From: JALYUA01 sp039933215
GTDB taxonomy: Bacteria; Acidobacteriota; Thermoanaerobaculia; UBA5066; Gp7-AA6
Assembly: GCA_039933215.1 (NCBI GenBank)
Contig: JBDTOO010000003.1
Coordinates: forward strand, 1 to 64,000
Reading direction: 5' to 3'
Length of the DNA stretch: 64,000 nucleotides
Positions 45,502 to 54,644 of this stretch are shown in pieces. The position numbers and the translations under genes are program-made. The notes under the pieces are model-generated. The model was not told where the DNA came from and made no database searches. It saw only the letters and a program-made list of their open reading frames with translations. Position 1 is the first letter of the stretch, and every line of letters starts with the position of its first letter.

Positions 45502-47302
45502 GCGTCTTTTCGGCGGCCTGATACATCGCAGCGATCAGGTCGGCGTAACGCTTCTCGAGGATGCGGCGTTTGACCTTCAGCGTGGGCGTGATCGAGCCGT
45601 CCTCGACCGTGAGGTCCGCCGGGAGGATCGCGAACGCCCGGATCTGCTCGTGATGGGGCTTGCCGTGGTTGTACCCGTCGATCTCCTTCTGGAAGAGCGC
45701 GCGGATCCTCGGGTTGGCGTCGATCGCTCCCGATCCGAGATCCACCTGCTGCGCCGCGGCCCAATCCCGGAGGCGGTCGAAGTTCGGGACGATCAGGACC
45801 GCGAGGAACTTGTGGCGGTCGCCGAGGACGATCGGCAGGCTGATGTACGGCGAGCCCTTGAGCTCGTTCTCGATCGGCTGGGGGGCCGCCTTCTTGCCGC
45901 CGGCGAGGACGATCAGGTCCTTCTTGCGGTCCGTGATCGCCAGGAACCCTTCAGGATCCAGGTGGCCGATGTCGCCCGTGTGAAACCAGCCGTCGCCGTC
46001 GATGCACTCCGCGGTGGCTTGCTCCTTCCCGAAGTAGCCCTTCATGATGTGCGGCCCGCGCGAAAGGATCTCGCCGTCTTCCGCGATGCGCACCTCGACG
46101 TTCGAGAGCGGCCGGCCGACGGTGCCGAGGCGCCAGGCGCCGGGACCGTTCACGGCGATGACGGGCGAGGTCTCGGTCAGGCCGTAGCCCTCGTAGATCG
46201 TGACGCCGGCCCCGATGAAGAACTCGGCGATCTCCCGGGACAGGGGCGCCCCGCCGGAGACGGCGAACTCGAACCGCTTCCCGAGGAGGTCGCGGATCTT
46301 GTGGAGCGCGAGACGGTCGGCGATCTTCCCCCGGGCGGCGAACGCTCCGGAGACCGCTTCGCCGCGCTCCTGCAGCGCGACCCGGCTGCGGCCCACGTCG
46401 ACGGCCCAGCGGAAGATCTTCTTCTTCAGGCCGCTGCTCGCCTCCACGTTGTCGAGGATCCGCGCGTGCAGCTTCTCGTACACCCGCGGCACGGCGCCGA
46501 AACAGGTCGGGTTGACCTCCTGAAAGTTGTCCCGGAGCTTATCGATCGATTCCGCATAGGCGATCGAGCAGGCCCGGTACATGTAGGCGTAGTCGAGCAT
46601 CCGCTCGAACACGTGCGACAGGGGCAGGAAGGAGAGCGCCGTTCCGTCCCCGCGGATCGGGATGCGTTCGAGCGAGCCCTCGACGTTCGAGACGAAGTTG
46701 CCGTGGGTCAGCATGGCGCCCTTCGGCTCGCCGGTCGTCCCGGAGGTGTAGATGATCGTCGCGACGTCTTCCGGCTTCACGCGGGAGGCCCGCTGCTCGA
46801 AGAGATTCGGGCTCATCTCGAGCGTCGCACGGCCCTTGTCCACGGCCTGCAGGAAGGTCAGGAAGCCGGTCTCGGCGGGCGCGGCCGCGCCGATCGAGAT
46901 CACGTACTCGAGCGCCGGGCACTGCGGCTGGATCTCCCGGATCTTGGCGAGCTGGTCCGCCCCCGAGGCGAACACCGCGCGCGCGCCGCAGTCCTTCAGG
47001 AGGGGTCCGATCTGCGCGGCAGGCAGCGTGGGATAGATCGGGACGGACCACGCGCCGGCGCAGAGGATGGCGTAGTCGGCCATCGCCCACTCCGGCCGGT
47101 TCTCCGCAAGGATCGCCACGCGGTCACCCGGCTGGACTCCGAGCGCGTTCAATCCGAGCGACAGGGACCGGACGGTGAACCCGAAGTCCTTCGCCGAGAT
47201 CGGCCGCCACTCTCCATCCACCTTGAAGATCAGGAGGTCGGGCTTCCCGGAGCGTGAGGCGGACAGGAAGATGTCGCAGAGAGTGCGGATCTCGCCGGGC
47301 AT
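45491..47302 (-). CDS. long-chain fatty acyl-CoA synthetase (AMP-forming)
   Basis: 603 aa of the FadD15/ACSL type. It activates fatty acids to acyl-CoA through acyl-AMP. The P-loop-like TIIYTSGTTGEPKGAMLTHGN lies near residue 168. The adenylation motifs EGYGLTETSP and GWFHTGDIGHLDPEGFLAITDRKKDLIVLAGGKKAAPQPIEN, with a C-terminal Lys in LKVKRRILEKRY, complete the ANL fold. It is first gene of the three-gene beta-oxidation operon. ATG 47302; GGAGGTCG lies just upstream. Confidence 0.93.
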   Translation of the reverse strand: MPGEIRTLCDIFLSASRSGKPDLLIFKVDGEWRPISAKDFGFTVRSLSLGLNALGVQPGDRVAILAENRPEWAMADYAILCAGAWSVPIYPTLPAAQIGPLLKDCGARAVFASGADQLAKIREIQPQCPALEYVISIGAAAPAETGFLTFLQAVDKGRATLEMSPNLFEQRASRVKPEDVATIIYTSGTTGEPKGAMLTHGNFVSNVEGSLERIPIRGDGTALSFLPLSHVFERMLDYAYMYRACSIAYAESIDKLRDNFQEVNPTCFGAVPRVYEKLHARILDNVEASSGLKKKIFRWAVDVGRSRVALQERGEAVSGAFAARGKIADRLALHKIRDLLGKRFEFAVSGGAPLSREIAEFFIGAGVTIYEGYGLTETSPVIAVNGPGAWRLGTVGRPLSNVEVRIAEDGEILSRGPHIMKGYFGKEQATAECIDGDGWFHTGDIGHLDPEGFLAITDRKKDLIVLAGGKKAAPQPIENELKGSPYISLPIVLGDRHKFLAVLIVPNFDRLRDWAAAQQVDLGSGAIDANPRIRALFQKEIDGYNHGKPHHEQIRAFAILPADLTVEDGSITPTLKVKRRILEKRYADLIAAMYQAAEKTHAA

Positions 47303-47368
47303 TCGACCTCCGATCGCGTGCGTTCCGATCGATTCTGTCCCGGCCCCACCAACCGGTCAAGGCTGGTG

Positions 47369-47526
47369 GAAGGTCAGAGGTGAGAGGTGAGAGGTGAGAG
47401 GGTTTAGAGGACAGGAGCGGAGGTACCGGAGGGCTCCTCCCTCCGACTCTCCCCTCACCTCTTATTTCCCTCTGACCTCTGACCTCTGACCTCTTTCCTC
47501 TCACCTCTTTCCTCTCACCTTCCCCC
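47369..47526. repeat. purine-tract / pyrimidine-tract intergenic repeat, locus 4
   Basis: GGTCAGAGG followed by three GTGAGAG heptamers (47378-47402) is mirrored by CCTCACCTC and repeated CTCTGAC and CTCTCACCTCTTT units (47450-47522). Heptamer and hexamer tandem units are evident within each arm. It occupies the gap between the divergent fadD operon and the membrane-protein gene. Confidence 0.65.
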
Positions 47527-47546
47527 AACAGGCTATCCTGCGCGCG

Positions 47547-48074
47547 ATGTCCTTCGCCCTTCTCCTCACGACGGCTCTCGCGCTCGCCGGGTTTCTCGTG
47601 ACGTCGACGCAGGGATTCGCGGTCGCGGGAGGGATCGCCGCGCACTCCCTCGCGATGAAGACGCTCGTCGGCCGGCACTTCGTCTTCGCGATCCCGACCG
47701 TGCTCCTGTCGCTCTTCTCCCAGTCGATGACGATCTTCTATTTCATCGGGACGGGACGGCTCGTGAAGGACGAGGTGGCCAGCTATCCCGAGCCCCAGAA
47801 GACCGTGATCCTCCGGGCCCTGCGCCGCTTCAAGGCCCGGACGTCTCCCCCCGCGACGTTTGCCCTGTTCTCGGCGATCCTCGTCTTCGTCCTGGGCGGC
47901 GCGGTCCACACCCGGTTCCTCTCCCCCTGGACTCACCTCGCGGCGTCCATGCTGGCCGTGGCGCTCCATCTCTGGGCCCTCGTCGCGCAGTGGGCGGTCT
48001 TCCGGGAGAACAACCGCCTCATGGACGACCCGCGCCGCTACGCCCTCGAGGCAGGGAGCCCCGCCGCCCGCTGA
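47547..48074 (+). CDS. four-helix membrane protein, unknown
   Basis: 175 aa. Hydrophobic stretches at ~3-28, 45-68, 105-120 and 128-148 suggest four membrane helices, with a conserved-looking cytosolic loop VKDEVASYPEPQKTVILRALRRFKARTSPPA. No family recognised. ATG 47547 is preceded by TATCCT with 7 nt spacing (47534-47539), in keeping with the leaderless pattern. It is convergent with the 1379-aa repeat protein, 24 bp between stops. Confidence 0.7.
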   Translation: MSFALLLTTALALAGFLVTSTQGFAVAGGIAAHSLAMKTLVGRHFVFAIPTVLLSLFSQSMTIFYFIGTGRLVKDEVASYPEPQKTVILRALRRFKARTSPPATFALFSAILVFVLGGAVHTRFLSPWTHLAASMLAVALHLWALVAQWAVFRENNRLMDDPRRYALEAGSPAAR

Positions 48075-48098
48075 CCGGTCGCGCGCACAGGCCCGCGG

Positions 48099-51000
48099 TC
48101 AGCGCAGGTCGATTCGGGTCGTCTGCCCTTCGTGGACGTCGAACGGGTAGCTCTGGCCCCCTGCCAGCGTCAGGGTGTAGTGGCCGGGCGCGAAGTGGTC
48201 CCAGCTCGCCGCCGGCGGGGCGACGCTCACCCTCCCGTCCAGCCGGAACGGACTCATGAGGTAGACGGCCCCCGATCCGTCGGTCACGCGTCCTGTCGCC
48301 GCAACAGCCGAGTGAACGTCGACGCGGCCGCCAGGAGTCATCGTCACTGTCGCGGTGGGCGACGGGACGTCCACCGAGGGAAGCGCGCGCGCCGCATACC
48401 CGTCGGCGAAGAGATAGAGGGAGTAGCGGCCCGGCGAAAGGGAAGAGACCTCTCCCTTCCCCGTCGCGTCGAGGCTGATCGAGCCCTGGAAGGCGACACC
48501 GCCGCTCGCCGAGAACGCGAGCACCGAGAGCCCGCGCATCGGCAGACCCGTGAGCCCGTCGGCGGCTCGGATCGTCAGCCCCGCGCCCCGCGAGAGGGTG
48601 AAGTTCGCCGTGACCGGGTCCGACCCCACCGAAACGGTCTGCGTCTTGAGCTCATATCCGGCCTTTCGCGCCGAAACCTGGTAGCTCCCCGGATCGACGC
48701 CGTCGACCTCGTAGTGGCCGGAGGAGTCGCTCCCGCCGCTCTTCATCGAGAACGATACGGACTCCTGTCCGGTCTCGGCCTGGATCGACGCGCCCTCGAT
48801 CGGATCTCCCGAGCCCTCCTCGGTGACGAGGCCCGAGATCGTCACGGCGGGGATCGCCACGTCTCCGATCGTGTCTCCCGAGACGGAGAGCGTCTTGTGG
48901 TACGCGGCGCCCTGGCCCATGACGTTCAACTGGTACGTGCCGTCCGACAGCCCCTCGATCGCGTACTGGCCGTTCTCGTCCGTCTGCCCCGTCCCGCGGC
49001 CGCCGTTTCCGGACGGCGGGTCGGGGCTGGCGGAGACGAAGAGGCCGGAGAGCGGCTGGTTCGCCCGCGTCACGCGGCCCGCGATCCGCGAGGTCCCTTC
49101 GAAGACGATCTCGACCGGGACGTCCGCCGCCCCGTCGGGGACCTCGAGGTTCTTCGACGCGGAGCGCCCGGCGAGGAAGCTCGTCGTCGCGGAGAAACGG
49201 ACCACTCCCGCCGGCACGTCGTTCAACGTGAAAGCGCCCGCGTCGTCCGTCTGGGCGGTGTCGTTGTAATCCTGCCCGCTCGCGAACACGCGGACGCCTC
49301 CGAGCTTCGCGGCCGGCAGCCCCGAGACCGTGCCGCGGATGCGCGCCCCCGAGGCGTTCATCGAAAGGAGGATGCCGTCCTGACGCTGGCTCTCGGCGAG
49401 CACGACCTCCTTCGGCGCCGTCTTGCCGGAGGCCGACTCCGCCGCGAGCTTGTACCGGCCGGCCCCCAGGTGATCGAACTGAAAGCGGCCCGATCCGTCG
49501 GTCCGCGTCGAGTCGCCGCCGCCCCCGAAGCCGAAGCCGGAGGCATCCCCCTCCGGGTCGAGCGAGACGAGGGCTCCCGCGGCCGGCATGCGGCCGTCCT
49601 TTCCCACGACGGACCCGGAGATAGAGCCCCCCGTCCCGAGGGTGATGTCCACGCTGCTCTCCTTGTCGGGATCGACCTCCCGGGAGGCTTCCAGATAGTC
49701 GGCGTGCTCCGCCGTCACCGTGACGCGCCCGGGCGCCAGGCCGTCGAAGTGGAACCGGCCGTCCGCGTCGGTGGAGGTCGCTGTCCCGCGATTGCCTCCG
49801 AACATGGCCCCGAGGGGACCGCGCCCGCCCTCGTCGCCCGCCGCCTGCCACGAGACGGAGGCGTTCGGAAGCCCCGCCCCCGACGCGGGATCGAGCACGC
49901 GGCCCGAGAGCGAGCCTCCCTTGCGGATTCCGATGACGATCCCCTCCTTCGTCTCGCCCTCGCCGACCTCGACCCCCGAGGTCTCGCCGTTGCGGTAGCC
50001 GGCGGCCGCAGCGGTCACCGTCCATTTTCCCGGCGGCACGTCGGGGAGCTCGAAGGAGCCGTCCTCGGCCTGGAAGGAGCGGTTCGAGTTGCCGCCCGCG
50101 CGGCCCCCGCCGCCCGTGGCGACCCGGAAGCCTCCCATGGGACCGCGCGGCGCAGCGAGCGAGATCGTGAAATCCGTGACGGGACGCTTCGAATCGCCGT
50201 CCTCGACGCGCCCGCGCAGAGTCCCGGCCGATTTCAGCACCACAGCGACATCCTCGGCCGGGGCGGTGGCGTTCTTCTGCGTCGAAGCATAGCCGTCGGC
50301 GGACACGTTCAGCAGGAGCTGCTTCTCGGCGGCGAGACCGTCGACGCGGAACCGGCCTTCGAGGTCGGCCGTCGTGATCTGGGGCCGACCTCCTTCCGCG
50401 ATCGAGATCCCGAAGATCTGCGCGCCCGGGATCGGCTGGCCCTTCGTATCGCGAACGAAGCCCGTGATCGCGACTCCCGGCGACAGCGTGATGGGCGGCC
50501 AGAGGTTTTCCTTCCCCGCCTGAACCATGAGACCGGAAGCGGTCTTGCGCGCGTAGCCGTCGCGGGAGGCGGTCGCGCTGTACTCCCCATCCGAAAGGCC
50601 GCGCACCACGAAGGTCCCGTCCGCGGCGCTCGTCGCGTCCGGACGATCGGTCTGGCCGAGGACCGCCATGCGGATCTGGGCGCGGGCGTTGTTCAGGAAT
50701 CCGGCGCCCTTCCCGGCGACCCGCACCTCGGCGCCGCGGACGGGCTTGCCCTCCGCATCGACGACGCGGCCGCGAGCCTCGATCCCCTTCTTGAGGATGA
50801 GCGTCATTCCGGCCGCGGCCTCGCCGGTGCGCAGGGTCACGCCGGGACGCATTGCCGGGGCGTAACCGGTCTTTTCCGCCTCGAGCGACAGGCTCCGTCC
50901 CGCCGCGAGGTTGCGGATGCGGAAGGCGCCGTCCGGGCCCGACAGGCCCCCGGGGCCGCGGCCCAGGAATGCCCCCGGTCCCCGCCGCATCATCGCGCGG

Positions 51001-52238
51001 AGGCCGCCTTCGCGCGAGATGCGGACACGTGCGCCGGGAACGGCGGTTCCGCTCTCGTCGACGACCCTGCCGGCGACGCTCGCCGCCTTGGCCAGCGCGA
51101 CGTGCGCCGTGCCGGGCGCGGCCGTCGATGCCGCGACTCCCGCGATCGAGGACGTCAGCCATCCCTCCCGCGACGCCGAGACGGTGTAGGCGCGCGACGC
51201 CAGGCCCGAGAGGCGGTAGCGGCCGCGCGCGTCCGTCCGCGCGGAACGCTCGGTGCGCCGCCGGTTGAACGCGAAACCTCCGCCGCTCGAGGCGGCGAGC
51301 CGCGCCCCGGCGATCGGTTTGCGCGTGGTCTCGTCGATGACAGTCCCGTCGATGGCGGCCGCGCGCGCGAGGCGCATCGGAGCGTCGGTCTCCTCGCCCC
51401 GCCGGATGCGGAGAGCGTCCCGGCGCGCCGCGAAGTCCTCCTTCCAGAGCGCTTCGACGGCGCGGACTCCTGGCGGGATGCCCGCCAGCCTGTAAGTGCC
51501 GGCGGCGTCGGTCTCCGCGGCGAGGTCTTCCGCGACGACGAGGGCCCCGGCCGCCGGCTTTCCGCCGGGGTCCAGGACGACGCCATGGATCGTGCCGCCG
51601 CGCTGAAGGACGATGCGGGTGTCGGGCCGGGCCTCGGACTGGACCTCTCTCGCCGGGACGAGCCCCGAAGCCCGGGTCTCGACGACGCGCTCGCCCGCCG
51701 GCGCCTCCGGAATCGAGAACGCTCCGTCCGCGCCGGAGCGTCCCTCCCCAACCGATTGGGCGTCGTCATCGGAGAACGGGTCCGCGGCGATCACCCGCAC
51801 CTTCGCCCCGGCGATCCCCTTCCCGGCCGCGTCGACGACCCGTCCCGACAGCGGCGCCGCCGTCCCGGCGCGCAGGTCGTCGAGCGCGACGTCGTCGGCT
51901 CCGTCGAAGGGGCCTCCGAGGCGGATCGTCGGAGAGCCCGGCGGCGCGATCCGCAGCGAGATCGCCGCGGCCGGACCCTGGATCGAAATGCGGAAGCGGC
52001 CGTCGGCGCCCGTCGCGGTCTCTCCGAGGACCGCGGGCTCGGCGCCGTTCGTGGCGTCTAAGAGCGCGCGGTCGTCGTCGCGATATCCCGTCCATCGCAC
52101 GGGCGCCCCCGCGACGGGCTTTCCGGACGCGTCGAGGAGGCGGCCGGAGACCGAGCCCGCCAGGAGGAGCGGCGCGAAGGCGAAGGTGAGCAGGAGCGCG
52201 GGGGCGAGAAGCGAGAAAAGCGGCAGACGCCTGGGCAT
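48099..52238 (-). CDS. very long secreted protein of tandem carboxypeptidase-regulatory-like (CnaB-type) domains
   Basis: 1379 aa. A signal peptide (LFSLLAPALLLTFAFAPLLLAG) is followed by about 14 repeats of 75-100 residues. Each has the pattern (V/I)xGxVxDxxGxPxxGAxVxxxxxxxxxxTDxxGxFxxxxLxxGxYxxxxxxxGY of CarboxypepD_reg/SpaA-like beta-sandwich modules. There is no TonB receptor barrel, protease or sortase motif, so it is probably an extracellular or periplasmic structural or adhesive stalk. ATG 52238 has GGAGG 6 nt upstream; the frame continues upstream without support. It is divergent from the SDR at 52304. Confidence 0.85.
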   Translation of the reverse strand: MPRRLPLFSLLAPALLLTFAFAPLLLAGSVSGRLLDASGKPVAGAPVRWTGYRDDDRALLDATNGAEPAVLGETATGADGRFRISIQGPAAAISLRIAPPGSPTIRLGGPFDGADDVALDDLRAGTAAPLSGRVVDAAGKGIAGAKVRVIAADPFSDDDAQSVGEGRSGADGAFSIPEAPAGERVVETRASGLVPAREVQSEARPDTRIVLQRGGTIHGVVLDPGGKPAAGALVVAEDLAAETDAAGTYRLAGIPPGVRAVEALWKEDFAARRDALRIRRGEETDAPMRLARAAAIDGTVIDETTRKPIAGARLAASSGGGFAFNRRRTERSARTDARGRYRLSGLASRAYTVSASREGWLTSSIAGVAASTAAPGTAHVALAKAASVAGRVVDESGTAVPGARVRISREGGLRAMMRRGPGAFLGRGPGGLSGPDGAFRIRNLAAGRSLSLEAEKTGYAPAMRPGVTLRTGEAAAGMTLILKKGIEARGRVVDAEGKPVRGAEVRVAGKGAGFLNNARAQIRMAVLGQTDRPDATSAADGTFVVRGLSDGEYSATASRDGYARKTASGLMVQAGKENLWPPITLSPGVAITGFVRDTKGQPIPGAQIFGISIAEGGRPQITTADLEGRFRVDGLAAEKQLLLNVSADGYASTQKNATAPAEDVAVVLKSAGTLRGRVEDGDSKRPVTDFTISLAAPRGPMGGFRVATGGGGRAGGNSNRSFQAEDGSFELPDVPPGKWTVTAAAAGYRNGETSGVEVGEGETKEGIVIGIRKGGSLSGRVLDPASGAGLPNASVSWQAAGDEGGRGPLGAMFGGNRGTATSTDADGRFHFDGLAPGRVTVTAEHADYLEASREVDPDKESSVDITLGTGGSISGSVVGKDGRMPAAGALVSLDPEGDASGFGFGGGGDSTRTDGSGRFQFDHLGAGRYKLAAESASGKTAPKEVVLAESQRQDGILLSMNASGARIRGTVSGLPAAKLGGVRVFASGQDYNDTAQTDDAGAFTLNDVPAGVVRFSATTSFLAGRSASKNLEVPDGAADVPVEIVFEGTSRIAGRVTRANQPLSGLFVSASPDPPSGNGGRGTGQTDENGQYAIEGLSDGTYQLNVMGQGAAYHKTLSVSGDTIGDVAIPAVTISGLVTEEGSGDPIEGASIQAETGQESVSFSMKSGGSDSSGHYEVDGVDPGSYQVSARKAGYELKTQTVSVGSDPVTANFTLSRGAGLTIRAADGLTGLPMRGLSVLAFSASGGVAFQGSISLDATGKGEVSSLSPGRYSLYLFADGYAARALPSVDVPSPTATVTMTPGGRVDVHSAVAATGRVTDGSGAVYLMSPFRLDGRVSVAPPAASWDHFAPGHYTLTLAGGQSYPFDVHEGQTTRIDLR

Positions 52239-52303
52239 CGAGACCTCCGGTGCTGGGGCTGCACGGAATACGGTGCGGCGCGACGAAAGGTTACGATCCG
52301 GGG

Positions 52304-53044
52304 ATGCCGGACCGGGTTCTGGAAGGCCGCGCGGCGCTCGTGACGGGCGCCGGGATCCGCGTCGGCCGCGCGATCGCCCTCGCCCTGGCCGAGGCCGGCG
52401 CGGACGTCGCCGTCCATTACTTCTCATCGGAGGCTCCGGCCAGGGAGACCTGCGACCGGATCCGGGCGCTCGGACGTCGAACGGTGCCGGTCCGGGCGGA
52501 CCTTTCCGACGCGGAGGCTTGCGCGGCGTCCGTTTCGGCGGCGGTCGAGGCCTTCGGCAGGCTGGACCTTCTCGTCCATTCGGCCGCCACGTTCCACCGC
52601 GCGTCCGTCGCGGACACCACTCCCGCGATCTGGGACTCCGCGATGGCGGTCAGCGCACGGGCCGGATTCTTCCTCGCGCGCGCGGCCGCGCCGCACTTGA
52701 AGGTCCGGGAAGGACGGATCGTCCTCATCTCGGACTTCCTCGCCGTGCGTCCGGCGGCCGCGTACGTCGCGCACGGCGCGTCGAAGGCGGCGGTCGAGGG
52801 CCTCGTGCGCGGCCTCGCCGTGGAGCTCGCCCCCGAGATCTCCGTCAACGGAGTTTCGCCGGGGACCGTGCTCGTCCCCGAGGGGACGACCCCGGACGAG
52901 GCGGCGCGGTGGGCCCGGGCCGTCCCCGCGCGGCGCAACGGCGAGCCGGAGGACGTCGCGCGCGCCGTGGTCTTTCTCTGCGCCGGTCCGTCGTACATCA
53001 CCGGCCAGATCCTGCGGGTCGACGGAGGCAAGACGCTTCTCTGA
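52304..53044 (+). CDS. short-chain dehydrogenase-like protein with His at the catalytic Tyr position
   Basis: 246 aa with a classical SDR fold. The nucleotide motif is GAGIRVG (residues ~15-21), and the C-terminal GQILRVDGG is present. The NNAG motif reads HSAA (92-95). The active-site YxxxK reads H157-G-A-S-K161, with Y154 three residues earlier, while S143 is present. It may be a pteridine-reductase-like variant or have lost oxidoreductase activity. ATG 52304 with TACGAT exactly 6 nt upstream (52292-52297) indicates leaderless transcription. Confidence 0.82.
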   Translation: MPDRVLEGRAALVTGAGIRVGRAIALALAEAGADVAVHYFSSEAPARETCDRIRALGRRTVPVRADLSDAEACAASVSAAVEAFGRLDLLVHSAATFHRASVADTTPAIWDSAMAVSARAGFFLARAAAPHLKVREGRIVLISDFLAVRPAAAYVAHGASKAAVEGLVRGLAVELAPEISVNGVSPGTVLVPEGTTPDEAARWARAVPARRNGEPEDVARAVVFLCAGPSYITGQILRVDGGKTLL

Positions 53045-53062
53045 TTTTCGGCGTCGCCCGGG

Positions 53063-53614
53063 TCATGCGAACTCCCCGTATTCCTGCCGGAGCTTCTTCG
53101 CGAAGTCGCGCATCGTCTCGCGCCGCGGAGCGGCCAGGGCTTCCGCAGCCGGGGTGCGCAGGCCGACTCCCGCCTCCTCTTCGATCGCGGCCGCCATCTC
53201 GACGAAGTCCTGCCGTTCCCGATAGCCCTCGACGAGGCTTCGCGCGATCCCGTAGGCGCCGAGCCGGTCGAGGCGCACCGCGTCGTGGACGATCTCCTCT
53301 TCCGGAGTCCGAGGGTCCGTGTCGAGGCGCTCCAGGCTCCGGAAGAGCGCGGAGACGTCCCGGCGCGCCACGCCGAGGGACGCCAGGAAGAGCTCGGTTC
53401 GGCTCCGATGGCCCATGCGGCTGACCCACTTCTCCTGCCCCGAGAAGACCGCGAGCAGGAAGAGGCGATCCGCGTCCACGTCCGGCCGCCCCCTCGCGAT
53501 GAGATCGGCGGCGGCGGCGACCCTCTCGACGTCTCCGTAGTTCGTGACGCCGTCCAGGCCCACCGCGAGCGGTCGGACGTATTCGGTGATGCGGGCGCGC
53601 GTCGTCTCGTCCAT
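53063..53614 (-). CDS. degenerate HD-domain-like protein
   Basis: 183 aa. The segment EEEIVHDAVRLDRLGAYGIARSLVEGY (residues ~103-129) resembles the late HD-superfamily motif (xxDADRLDALGxxGIxR) of small phosphohydrolases. The first HD pair that should ligate metal is absent (AVFSGQEKW where a His-Asp is expected). Activity is therefore doubtful. TACGAT lies 6 nt before ATG 53614 (53621-53626). Confidence 0.6.
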   Translation of the reverse strand: MDETTRARITEYVRPLAVGLDGVTNYGDVERVAAAADLIARGRPDVDADRLFLLAVFSGQEKWVSRMGHRSRTELFLASLGVARRDVSALFRSLERLDTDPRTPEEEIVHDAVRLDRLGAYGIARSLVEGYRERQDFVEMAAAIEEEAGVGLRTPAAEALAAPRRETMRDFAKKLRQEYGEFA

Positions 53615-53683
53615 CCGGCCATCGTAAGGCCGGACCTGTGACCGACGTGTGAGGGCCGCGTCTCGTCGGATCGGACGGGAGCG

Positions 53684-54121
53684 CTATCTCCCGCCGGAGC
53701 GTCTCTCCTGCCGGCGCTCGCGCATCTCCTGCTGAAGCTGGCGAAGCCGGTCCCATTGCTCGGGTGTCAGCACCTGCTTCATGTCGAGGATCATGATCGC
53801 CCGGGTCTTCTGGAGCTCCGCGCGCGCGGTTTCGACGCCCTCGATCTGCCGCTCGACCGCCCGCCGGTCCGCGGATCGGTCGTCCATGGCCGACTGCAGG
53901 GCGAGCTGTTTCTTCTCGAGATCGGCCTTCAGATCGATGAGCCGGGTCCGGGTGCGCACGAAAATCGTCTCGATCTCGCGCGACTGCTCGGGGGTCAGGT
54001 GGATCTCGGCGGCGAGGCGGGGGCGCTTCCACCACTTCCCGTCGGGCACCTCCGGGGCCGCGAAGAGAGGCAGGGCCGCCGCCAGGAGGAAAGTCGCGAT
54101 CCAGACTTTTCGGGAGCTCAC
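53684..54121 (-). CDS. periplasmic Spy/CpxP/ZraP-like protein
   Basis: 145 aa with a signal peptide (VWIATFLLAAALPLFAAP) and an all-helical mature part. It carries two LTPEQ motifs (HLTPEQSREIE and VLTPEQWDRLRQLQ), the mark of the LTXXQ family. Members are envelope chaperones or metal-sensing partners of stress systems. GTG 54121 overlaps the anti-sigma stop (GTGA), which makes it the third gene of a sigma/anti-sigma/Spy operon, probably an envelope-stress module. Confidence 0.85.
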   Translation of the reverse strand: MSSRKVWIATFLLAAALPLFAAPEVPDGKWWKRPRLAAEIHLTPEQSREIETIFVRTRTRLIDLKADLEKKQLALQSAMDDRSADRRAVERQIEGVETARAELQKTRAIMILDMKQVLTPEQWDRLRQLQQEMRERRQERRSGGR

Positions 54122-54633
54122 AGGCTGTCCTCCTCGCCGCCGGCCGCGGGCGCGCCCGGCTCCGGCGCCAGACTGGTCCAGGAGCCGGCGTCTTCGCCGC
54201 GCGAGAGGCGCGCCACGTCGCGCAGCAGGGTGTCGTCCTTCAGGTCCTCGGCGGAGAGCTCCGACGCATGCTGCCGCCCCGCACCGAGGCTCTCCGGCCT
54301 CCAGCGCGCAAAGGGCAGCGCGAGAGCGAAGAGCAGCAACGAGGCGGCGATGCCGACCGTCCAACGGAGCCCCGAGCCGCGCCGCGGCGCGCCGGCGCTC
54401 CGGATGGCGTCGAGCGTCCGGTTCTCCGCGGCGGTCCACTCCCCCTCGGTCCGGCGCGTGATCGGCGCGTCGCTCTCGACGGCGAGCTCGCGCACCGCCG
54501 CCTTCCACTCCTGGAGCGCGCGGCTGCAGACCAGGCAGTCCGAGAGGTGCGCGGGCAGCGCCTCGGGAGCGCCGGCCGCAGGCACGGCGAGGCCGAAGAG
54601 CTCGGATTCCGTCAGATGCGCGTTGGTCGTCAC
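54118..54633 (-). CDS. anti-sigma factor, zinc-finger type, membrane anchored
   Basis: 171 aa. The N-terminal ZAS-like motif HLSDCLVC is near residue 30, a helix WTVGIAASLLLFALALPFA at ~90-108 spans the membrane, and a short periplasmic tail follows. I start at GTG 54633 because GAGGAAGG lies just upstream. GTG 54648, overlapping the sigma stop as GTGA, is possible. It would sequester the adjacent sigma factor. Confidence 0.82.
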   Translation of the reverse strand: MTTNAHLTESELFGLAVPAAGAPEALPAHLSDCLVCSRALQEWKAAVRELAVESDAPITRRTEGEWTAAENRTLDAIRSAGAPRRGSGLRWTVGIAASLLLFALALPFARWRPESLGAGRQHASELSAEDLKDDTLLRDVARLSRGEDAGSWTSLAPEPGAPAAGGEEDSL

Positions 54634-54644
54634 GTTTTCCTTCC

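Noticed and set aside
47369..47526. CRISPR array in the GAGGTGAGAGG repeats
   Set aside because: Units are 7-9 nt, irregular, with no spacer-length unique segments, and no cas genes are nearby.
48132..52061. 1309-codon open frame on the plus strand opposite the 1379-aa repeat protein
   Set aside because: Arg/Gly/Pro-rich with no recognisable domain, no start signal, and antisense to a gene with a signal peptide and clear repeats. Such frames are an artefact of very high GC at third codon positions.
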